DNA from: Clostridiales bacterium
Lineage (GTDB): Bacteria > Bacillota > Clostridia > Oscillospirales > QAMX01
Reading direction: 5' to 3'
Length of the DNA stretch: 11,356 nt
NCBI GenBank assembly: GCA_016285815.1
Contig: JAEERN010000068.1
Span: forward strand, 1-11,356
Part shown: positions 1 through 6,079 of the stretch, one piece after another
Numbering within the stretch: the first letter of the stretch is position 1
Layout of the letters: every line of letters begins with the position of its first letter
Notes under the pieces: model-generated
The model's database searches: none
Seen by the model: only the letters and a program-made list of their open reading frames with translations
What the model was told of the DNA's origin: nothing
Made by a program: the position numbers and the translations under genes

Positions 1-1
1 C

Positions 2-1222
2 TTCGGCCGGCTGTCCCTGGCCCGGGCGCTCGCCCCGGCCGTGCGGTACGCCGCCGACGGGTTCCCCTGCGCGCCCAACCTGAGCCGGGCCTGGAGCGGC
101 GACGCCGCCAAATTCCGGACCGAGCTGCAGGGCCCCTGCTTCGACGAGTGGTTCCGCGTCTTCGATCCCGACGGCAGAGGCGTCGAGGCCGGCGAGCTGA
201 TCCGCCTGCCGGACCACGCGGCCACGCTGGAGGAGATCGGGCGCACCGGCGGCGAAAGCTTTTACACCGGCGACCTCGCGCGGCGGATCGACGCTGACAG
301 CCGGCGGTTCGGCGGGTATCTCCGCTATGAGGACCTCGCGGCCCACGAGGCGGTCTGGGTCGAGCCGATCCGCGTGAACTACCGGGGGTACGACGTGTGC
401 GAGATCCCGCCGAACGGACAGGGCATCGTCGCGCTGATCGCCCTCAATATCATGAAAGAGTTCTCCTTTCCGGAAAAGGACTCCGCCGAGACCTGCCACC
501 GCCAGATCGAGGCCGTCAAGATGGGCTTTGCGGACGCGTTCCGCACCGTCACCGACCCGGACCGCATGACCTTCGACTATCGCCGGTTCCTGACCCCGGA
601 GTACGGCGCGGCGCGGGCCGCGGAGATGACGGACCGCGCGCAGATCTGGACGGACCGGACCCCGCCGAAGAGCGGCACGGTCTATTTCTGCTGCGCGGAC
701 GGAGAGGGCAACATGGTCTCCTTCATCCAGTCCAACTATTCGGGCTTCGGGTCCGGGATCGTCGTGTCCGGCACGGGGATCGCGCTTCAGAACCGCGGCT
801 CGGACTTTTCGCTGGACCCCGCCCACGTCAACTGTCTCCAGCCCGGCAAGCGCACGTATCACACCATCATCCCCGGCTTTCTCATGAAGGACGGCAGGCC
901 GGTCGGCCCCTTCGGCGTGATGGGCGGCTATATGCAGCCGCAGGGCCACGTCCAGGTGGCGGCCAACTTCATCGACTTCCACATGAATCCTCAGCAGTCG
1001 CTGGACGCCCCGCGCTGGCAGTGGCGGCGGGACGGCGTCGTCACCGTGGAGCCGGATTTCGACCCGGCGCTGGTCCGGGGGCTGATCGAGCGGGGACACG
1101 ACGTCCGCGTCACGCCCAACGTCGCCTCCTTCGGCCGGGGACAGATGATCGTCCGCCTCGAAAACGGCGTTCTGGCGGGCGGCACGGAGTCCCGGGCGGA
1201 CGGCAACATCGCCTGCTTCTGA
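2..1222 (+). CDS. Gamma-glutamyltransferase family protein, 5'-truncated
   Basis: Member of the Ntn-hydrolase gamma-glutamyltransferase family, which transfers or hydrolyses gamma-glutamyl groups of glutathione-like compounds. The reading frame is open from the left window edge, so the N-terminus lies outside. The GTG at 41 is internal, because family-like sequence (FGRLSLARALAPAVRYAADG) precedes it. Visible family blocks are FYTGDLA, the Y-x-x-Y-D-V-x-E-x-P-P-N-G-Q-G block, and the start of the small subunit at SGTVYF. By alignment with the E. coli enzyme the nucleophile is the Thr encoded at 677-679. Later blocks include QNRGSDFSLDP and GGYMQPQGHVQ. The classical Ser-Ser (PLSSM) oxyanion motif is replaced by RTYHTIIPG, as I recall for YwrD-like (GGT2) members, so substrate preference is uncertain. 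About 406 codons are present out of roughly 530. The following operon has its own promoter, so this is probably a separate transcription unit. Family assignment is firm; the substrate is unknown. Confidence 0.9.
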   Translation, partial: FGRLSLARALAPAVRYAADGFPCAPNLSRAWSGDAAKFRTELQGPCFDEWFRVFDPDGRGVEAGELIRLPDHAATLEEIGRTGGESFYTGDLARRIDADSRRFGGYLRYEDLAAHEAVWVEPIRVNYRGYDVCEIPPNGQGIVALIALNIMKEFSFPEKDSAETCHRQIEAVKMGFADAFRTVTDPDRMTFDYRRFLTPEYGAARAAEMTDRAQIWTDRTPPKSGTVYFCCADGEGNMVSFIQSNYSGFGSGIVVSGTGIALQNRGSDFSLDPAHVNCLQPGKRTYHTIIPGFLMKDGRPVGPFGVMGGYMQPQGHVQVAANFIDFHMNPQQSLDAPRWQWRRDGVVTVEPDFDPALVRGLIERGHDVRVTPNVASFGRGQMIVRLENGVLAGGTESRADGNIACF

Positions 1223-1270
1223 AAAGCGGATCCCGTGCAAAGCGCAGTTTTTCAAAACGCCGCGCGGCAC

Positions 1271-1299
1271 TTGACAGGGGAAAAGCGACCTGTTATAAT
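1271..1299 (+). promoter_or_regulatory. Perfect sigma70/sigmaA-type promoter for the hyp operon
   Basis: TTGACA at 1271-1276 and TATAAT at 1294-1299 are separated by exactly 17 bases, so both hexamers and the spacer match the housekeeping consensus. Transcription should begin about seven bases after the -10 box, at 1305-1307. This coincides with the ATG of hypB1 at 1306-1308. There is no Shine-Dalgarno sequence between the -10 box and that ATG, so the transcript would be leaderless or nearly so. No operator-like inverted repeat is obvious around it. Confidence 0.88.
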
Positions 1300-1305
1300 C
1301 ATAGT

Positions 1306-1968
1306 ATGAAAACCGTACTGATCAAAGAGGACATCCTGTCCCGCAACAACGAGCGCGCCCGGGACGTGCGCGCCCTGCTGCAGAAAAAGAAGATCTTTTA
1401 CGTCAACCTGATGTCGTCTCCCGGCGCCGGAAAGACCACGCTTCTGACCCGGCTGATCCCGGCGCTGGGGGATCCGCTCCGCGTCGGCGTGATCGAGGCG
1501 GACATCGACTCCGACCGGGACGCCGTCGCCGTCGAGCGGGCCACCGGCGCGCGGACGATCCAGATGCACACCGGCGGCGCGTGCCACATCACCTGTCAGA
1601 TGAGCCTGGAGGCGCTAGAGGCGCTGGGCACGGACGGGCTCGACGTGATCTTTCTCGAAAACATCGGCAACCTCGTTTGCCCGGCGGAATTCGACACCGG
1701 CGCGAACATGAATCTGGTGCTGCTGAGCGTACCGGAGGGAGACGACAAGCCCCTCAAGTATCCGCTGATGTTCGAGGTGGCCTCCGCCGTGGCGGTCACC
1801 AAGCTGGACGTGGCGCCCATCTTCGATTTCGACCGGGCAAGGGCCGAGAAAAACGTCCGCCTGCGGAACCCGGACGCGCGCGTGTTCTTCCTCTGCGCCA
1901 AAACGGGCGAGGGCGTGGCCGAGCTGGCGGAGGCCATCCGCGCGGGGATCCGGGACGCGAAGCGCTGA
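1306..1968 (+). CDS. hypB: Hydrogenase/nickel-enzyme maturation GTPase HypB (first copy)
   Basis: SIMIBI-class GTPase of 220 residues that works with HypA to deliver nickel to [NiFe] hydrogenase or other nickel enzymes in the cytoplasm. Motifs seen: P-loop SSPGAGKT (37-44), the EADIDSD switch region (64-70), metal-site Cys93-His94, FLENIGNLVCP (116-126) contributing Cys125, and TKLD (165-168) as the guanine-specificity motif. The N-terminal CxxCGC nickel motif of E. coli HypB and the His-rich stretch of other HypBs are absent, giving the short form of the family. An extra Cys97 lies close to the metal-site Cys-His pair (GACHITC) and is not present in the second copy. The start at ATG 1306 is chosen because MKTVLIKEDIL matches the usual N-terminus. 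It has no ribosome-binding site and lies at the predicted transcription start. A 33-base gap separates it from the second hypB. Confidence 0.94.
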   Translation: MKTVLIKEDILSRNNERARDVRALLQKKKIFYVNLMSSPGAGKTTLLTRLIPALGDPLRVGVIEADIDSDRDAVAVERATGARTIQMHTGGACHITCQMSLEALEALGTDGLDVIFLENIGNLVCPAEFDTGANMNLVLLSVPEGDDKPLKYPLMFEVASAVAVTKLDVAPIFDFDRARAEKNVRLRNPDARVFFLCAKTGEGVAELAEAIRAGIRDAKR

Positions 1969-2001
1969 TCCCCTTCTGATCAACATTTTTCCGGGGGCCA
2001 C

Positions 2002-2664
2002 ATGCAGAAAGTCAAAACCATCCTTTTGTCGAAAAGCGTCTTCGAGGACAACGACCGCGCGGCCGACGGTCTGCGCGCCCGCCTGCGCGCCGGGGGCGTG
2101 ACGCTGGTGAACGTGATGTCCTCTCCGGGCAGCGGCAAGACGACGCTGCTCACCGCGCTGATCCGCCGGCTCGCGCCGCGTTTCCGCATCGGCGTTCTGG
2201 AGGCGGACATCGACTCCGACGTGGACGCCGTCACCGTCGCGCGGGAGACGGGCTGCCGGTCCGTCCAGCTCCACACCGGCGGCATGTGCCATCTGGACGC
2301 CGGCATGACGGCCCAGGGGCTGGACGAGCTGGGCGGCGGGCTGGACCTCGTCTTCCTCGAAAACGTGGGCAATCTGGTCTGCCCCGCCGAGTACGACACC
2401 GGCGCCGCGTTGAACGTCGTGATCCTGTCCGTTCCCGAGGGGGCGGACAAGCCGCTGAAATACCCCCTGGCCTTCGAAAAGAGCGATCTCGTGATCGTGA
2501 GCAAGCTCGACGCGCTGCCCTATTTCGACTTCGACCTCGAGCTGTGCCGGGAGTACGTCGGCGCCCGCAGCGGCCGCGTCGAGGTGATCCCCGTCTCCGC
2601 CAAGACCGGCGAAAACATGGAAGCGTTGGAAAACTGGTTCATTCATAAATTGACTAGGGTGTGA
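2002..2664 (+). CDS. hypB: Hydrogenase/nickel-enzyme maturation GTPase HypB (second copy)
   Basis: A second HypB-family GTPase of 220 residues immediately downstream of the first. It has P-loop SSPGSGKT (40-47), EADIDSD (67-73), metal ligands Cys96-His97 in GMCHLDAGM, FLENVGNLVCP with Cys127, and SKLD (167-170). The CHLDA motif is closer to the family consensus than the CHITC of the first copy. It too lacks the N-terminal CxxCGC and His-rich nickel-storage segments. The two proteins are clearly homologous but differ at many positions, so this is not a recent duplication. The start ATG follows a GGGGG-type ribosome-binding site at 1993-1997. The stop at 2662-2664 is four bases before the next ATG, indicating co-transcription. 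HypB proteins dimerise on GTP binding, so homo- or heterodimers with the first copy are possible; that is inference. Confidence 0.94.
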   Translation: MQKVKTILLSKSVFEDNDRAADGLRARLRAGGVTLVNVMSSPGSGKTTLLTALIRRLAPRFRIGVLEADIDSDVDAVTVARETGCRSVQLHTGGMCHLDAGMTAQGLDELGGGLDLVFLENVGNLVCPAEYDTGAALNVVILSVPEGADKPLKYPLAFEKSDLVIVSKLDALPYFDFDLELCREYVGARSGRVEVIPVSAKTGENMEALENWFIHKLTRV

Positions 2665-2668
2665 GTCT

Positions 2669-5533
2669 ATGCCGAAACAGAGCAAAGCGGTCGTCAGCAA
2701 GTATCAGAACGAAAAGGACCTGCAGAAGAGTTATGCCAAGCTGGGCAGAAGGATCACGGACGTGGTGGCGCACAAGCTCGGCGGCGTGAGCGCGGACGAC
2801 CCGGAATACTGGGGCCTGCGCGAGATGCTCACCCCCGAGATGGTGGACATGTGCAACAAGATGAAGCTGCGCAGGCACTACACGCTGGACGAGCTCGTCA
2901 AGCTGCACCGGGGCGTGGACCCCAAGCACGTGGAAGAGGTCTACGAGCAGATGGCCGTGATCGGCATCATCGAGTACGATTACGGCGACAACTACACCCA
3001 CAACCTGAAGGACGACCATCCCATCCCCAACGCGCCGAAGATCAAGCGCTATCGTCTGCCCTTTTTCGTGCCCGGCAGCGCGGAGCTGTTCAACTCTTCC
3101 CTCGACCGCATCGAAAAGAACCCCGCGGTCACGTCCTTCTTCGAGCGCATGACCTTCATCCCGCTGGCCGGCATCACCCACATGGTCGCCCCCGGCGGCA
3201 TGGGCATCGGCATGCACGTCATCCCCGTGGAAAAGGCCATCGACGCCCAGCAGGAGGCCATCACGCTGGAGCGCATCTCCTATTGGCTCACGAAATACGA
3301 GGGGCACATCGCGGCGGGCATCTGCTCCTGCCGCGCCTCGCGTGCCGTGCTGGACGAGGGCTGCACGGACGACGTCAACGACTGGTGCGTCCAGCTCGGC
3401 GACATGGCGGACTATGCCGTCGAGACTCACCGGGCGCACTACATCACCAAGGAGCGCGCGCTGGAGATCTTCGAGCTGGCGGAAAAGAACGGCTACGTCC
3501 ACCAGATCACCAACATCGACGGCGAGAACAAGATCTTCGACATCTGCAACTGCAACGTGCGCATCTGCAACGCGCTGCGCACCAGCATGCTGTTCAACAC
3601 GCCCTACCTGTCGCGCAGCGCCTACACCTCGAAGGTGGACCGCGAAAAGTGCGTCGCCTGCGGCAAGTGCGTGGAGATCTGCCCCGCGGGCGCCGTAAAG
3701 CTGGGCCAGAAGCTCTGCAGAAAGGACGGCTCGGCCGTGCAGTACCGCCACGCCATCCTGCCCGACAAGGTCCGCTGGGGCGAATACGCCTGGGACGAGA
3801 ACTATCGCGACACCCAGGTGGCCTCCAACACCTACGCGCAGGGCAGCTCGCCCTGCAAGGCGGCGTGTCCCGCCCACGTTCCGATCCAGGCCTATCTGCG
3901 GCTGGCGCGGGACGGCAAGTACCGCGAAGCGCTCGCCATGATCAAGACCGAGAACCCCTTCCCCTCCGTCTGCGGCCGCGTGTGCAACAAGCGCTGTGAA
4001 GAGGCCTGCACCCGGGGCACCGTGGACGCGCCGGTCTCCATCGACGCCGTGAAGAAATTCGTGGCCGATCTGGAGCTGAGGGATCGGGACCGCTATGTGC
4101 CCGAAAAGCTGGTCCAATCCGTCTACGGCAAGTGGGACGACAAGATTGCCGTCATCGGCGGCGGCCCCGCGGGACTCAGCGCGGCGTACTATCTCGCCGA
4201 GATGGGCTATACGCCCACGGTGTTCGAAAAGAACCCCCTTCCCGGCGGCATGCTCACCTACGGCATCCCCAGCTACAAGCTGGAAAAGGACGTGATCGAG
4301 GCCGAGATCGACGTGCTCAGAAAGCTGGGCGTGGAGATCCGGTGCGGCGTGAACGTGGGCGAGGACGTCACCCTCGACGAGCTGCGCGCCCAGGGCTATA
4401 AGGCCTTTTACATCGCCATCGGCTGCCAGGGCGGCCGCCGTCCCGGCGTGAAGAACGACACCGCCGAGGGCACGGACGTCGCAGTCCACTACCTGCGGGA
4501 GAGCTTCGAGACCCGGACCCCCTTCCGCGGCAGCGTGGTCGTCGTCGGCGGCGGCAACGTGGCGGTGGACTGCGCCAGGAACGCGCACCGTCTCGGCGCC
4601 GAAAGCGTCCGGATGTTCGCGCTGGAGTCCCGGGACACCATGCCCGCGACAAAGCAGGAGATCGCGGAGTCGCTGGAGGAAAACGTCGCCGTCGAGAACG
4701 GCTGGGGCCCCAAAGAGGTCCTCACCGGCGCGGACGGCAAGGTCACCGGCATCCGCTTCAAACGCTGCGTCTCCGTGTACGGCGCGGACGGCCGGTTCGC
4801 CCCCGTCTACGACGAGGACGACACCGTCGAGGTGAAAGCGGACAAGATCGTGTTCGCCATCGGCCAGAGCATCGAGTGGGGCAAGCTGCTGGACGGCTCC
4901 AAGGTGGAGTTCTGGCATGGCAACTACCCCGTCGCGGACAAGTTCACCTATCAGACCGCCCAGGAGGACGTCTTTGTGGGCGGCGACGTCTACACCGGCC
5001 CCAAGTTCGTGATCGACGCCATCGCCGCCGGCCACGAGGCCGCCGAGAGCCTCCACCGCTTCGTGCGGCCGAAGGCGCACATGACCATCGGCCGGAACAG
5101 GCGCGCCTATACGCCGCTCGACACCGCCGACGTCTCCGTGCCGGACTACGACACCGCGGGACGTCAGGAAGCGGGCATGGACGACAGCGAGGACCCCAAA
5201 ACGTCGTATAAGGATCTGCACCTCACCCTTACCGAGGAGCAGGTGAAGATCGAGACCGCGCGCTGTCTCTCCTGCGGCGCGTCCTACGTGGACCCCAACA
5301 AGTGCATCGGCTGCGGCCTCTGCACCACCAGATGCCAGTTCGACGCCATCCATCTGATCCGCGACAACCCCAAGTGCTCCGACATGCGTGTGGCGGAGGA
5401 CAAGGTGACCGGGCTTCTGAAGTACGAGCTCGGCCGGATCGGCAAGATCATCGTGAACGCCGGCTCGGAAGACGCCAGGATCATGCGCGCCAAGCGCAAG
5501 GCGTGGAAAAAGGCGCGGAAGGAAGCCCGGTAA
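2669..5533 (+). CDS. Multidomain Fe-S/FAD NAD(P)-dependent oxidoreductase (GltD/NfnB-like) with N- and C-terminal ferredoxin modules
   Basis: A 954-residue soluble flavoprotein with a modular electron-transfer layout. Residues about 45-110 resemble a winged helix (TLDELVKLHRG...VIGIIEYDYG). Residues about 130-305 form a Cys-rich domain with C219, C221, C232, C240, C293, C295 and C300, like that of clostridial and deltaproteobacterial 4Fe-4S proteins. A ferredoxin motif CxxCxxCxxxCP follows at 328-339. The GltD-type N-terminal Fe-S domain has C396, C400, C435, C439, C443 and C447. The FAD site is GGGPAG (497-502) and the NAD(P) site GGGN (627-630). A C-terminal ferredoxin module has C866, C869 and then CxxCxxCxxxC at 879-889. 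The core is that of the glutamate synthase small subunit/NfnB group, moving electrons between NAD(P)H, FAD and clusters; the terminal partner is unknown. The ATG is preceded by AGGGTG at 2656-2661. It lies inside a hyp operon between hypB2 and hypA, so a role tied to a nickel enzyme is inferred. No glutamate synthase large subunit is nearby. Confidence 0.88.
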   Translation: MPKQSKAVVSKYQNEKDLQKSYAKLGRRITDVVAHKLGGVSADDPEYWGLREMLTPEMVDMCNKMKLRRHYTLDELVKLHRGVDPKHVEEVYEQMAVIGIIEYDYGDNYTHNLKDDHPIPNAPKIKRYRLPFFVPGSAELFNSSLDRIEKNPAVTSFFERMTFIPLAGITHMVAPGGMGIGMHVIPVEKAIDAQQEAITLERISYWLTKYEGHIAAGICSCRASRAVLDEGCTDDVNDWCVQLGDMADYAVETHRAHYITKERALEIFELAEKNGYVHQITNIDGENKIFDICNCNVRICNALRTSMLFNTPYLSRSAYTSKVDREKCVACGKCVEICPAGAVKLGQKLCRKDGSAVQYRHAILPDKVRWGEYAWDENYRDTQVASNTYAQGSSPCKAACPAHVPIQAYLRLARDGKYREALAMIKTENPFPSVCGRVCNKRCEEACTRGTVDAPVSIDAVKKFVADLELRDRDRYVPEKLVQSVYGKWDDKIAVIGGGPAGLSAAYYLAEMGYTPTVFEKNPLPGGMLTYGIPSYKLEKDVIEAEIDVLRKLGVEIRCGVNVGEDVTLDELRAQGYKAFYIAIGCQGGRRPGVKNDTAEGTDVAVHYLRESFETRTPFRGSVVVVGGGNVAVDCARNAHRLGAESVRMFALESRDTMPATKQEIAESLEENVAVENGWGPKEVLTGADGKVTGIRFKRCVSVYGADGRFAPVYDEDDTVEVKADKIVFAIGQSIEWGKLLDGSKVEFWHGNYPVADKFTYQTAQEDVFVGGDVYTGPKFVIDAIAAGHEAAESLHRFVRPKAHMTIGRNRRAYTPLDTADVSVPDYDTAGRQEAGMDDSEDPKTSYKDLHLTLTEEQVKIETARCLSCGASYVDPNKCIGCGLCTTRCQFDAIHLIRDNPKCSDMRVAEDKVTGLLKYELGRIGKIIVNAGSEDARIMRAKRKAWKKARKEAR

Positions 5534-5898
5534 TGCACGAGCTCGGGATCGTAGTCAAGGTGCTGGAACAGGTGGACGCGCTGGCCGGGGAATACGGGGC
5601 CGAAAAGATCCTCAGGGTCACCATGGAGGTGGGCGAGGTCAGCGGCGTCGTGCCCGAGTTGTTCACGGACGCCTTCGACTGGGCGAAAAAAAGGACCCGT
5701 TTCGCCGCGGAGGCCGAGCTCGACATGATCCTCCTCGAGGGCCGGACGTATTGCCAAAGCTGCGGAGAGACCTACAAGACCACCGAGCACGGCAAGCAGT
5801 GCCCCTTCTGCAAAAGCCGCGAGACCTATCTGCTCACCGGCGACCAGGTGATCATCAAGGACGTCTCGGCGGTCTTCCCCGAGACCGACGGGGCCTGA
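5533..5898 (+). CDS. hypA: Nickel metallochaperone HypA
   Basis: A 121-residue HypA/HybF family protein, the partner of HypB in inserting nickel into [NiFe] hydrogenase and, in some bacteria, urease. It begins Met-His-Glu-Leu, so the N-terminal nickel-binding His2 is present. The zinc-binding domain has two CxxC pairs, C74-x-x-C77 and C90-x-x-C93. Length is normal for the family (about 110-120). The start codon shares its A with the TAA of the upstream oxidoreductase (TAATG), and GGAAGGA at 5517-5523 is a good ribosome-binding site, so translational coupling is likely. The last 28 codons plus about 32 bases of 3' flank are duplicated at 8239-8350. There is no convincing terminator directly after the stop, so read-through into the lipoprotein gene is possible. 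Confidence 0.95.
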   Translation: MHELGIVVKVLEQVDALAGEYGAEKILRVTMEVGEVSGVVPELFTDAFDWAKKRTRFAAEAELDMILLEGRTYCQSCGETYKTTEHGKQCPFCKSRETYLLTGDQVIIKDVSAVFPETDGA

Positions 5899-5930
5899 TC
5901 CGCTCCTCCCCCCCTCGCGCAAGCCCGGCG
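5814..5930 (+). repeat. Direct repeat, left copy: hypA 3' end plus flank
   Basis: This stretch matches 8239-8350. The coding part (5814-5898 against 8239-8323) aligns without gaps with nine mismatches in 85 bases, including an identical 43-base block at 5845-5887 / 8270-8312. Similarity continues past the stop codon to 5930 / 8350, with about five bases missing in the right copy within a C-rich tract. The repeats enclose the lipoprotein gene. Confidence 0.9.
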
Positions 5931-6079
5931 CAGCACAGCCCCGAAGCTTTTCGTAACGTCATAAAACCGGTAGAACATTTTTCAAAAACAACGATCATTG
6001 TGGAACTCGCTTTCGTGTTCCGCTGTAACGGACAAAAGGGCAGCTCGCGCAGGATCTGCCCCCCGAGGAGGTACCCGAT

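Noticed and set aside
1220..1256. Possible terminator hairpin (TGAAAAGCG with CGC-bulge-TTTTCA) after the transferase gene
   Set aside because: The stem needs a bulge and is short with a large loop. Pairing is not convincing enough to call.
397..1968. Long plus-strand frame joining part of the gamma-glutamyltransferase region to hypB1
   Set aside because: Its first 300 codons are an out-of-frame shadow of the transferase gene. A perfect promoter and a normal HypB N-terminus at 1306 show where the real gene begins.
2654..5353. 899-codon minus-strand open frame opposite the oxidoreductase
   Set aside because: The protein is a low-complexity Val/His/Asp/Ala-rich product of the antisense of GC-rich codons, with no motifs. 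The plus strand carries a clear domain architecture.
6002..6021. GGAAC/GTTCC inverted repeat upstream of the lipoprotein gene
   Set aside because: Only five pairs with a ten-base loop and no promoter at a fitting distance; likely chance.
5899..6079. Search for a dedicated promoter of the lipoprotein gene
   Set aside because: The stretch has AT-rich patches but no -35/-10 pair with acceptable spacing. Either co-transcription with the hyp operon or a non-consensus promoter remains possible.
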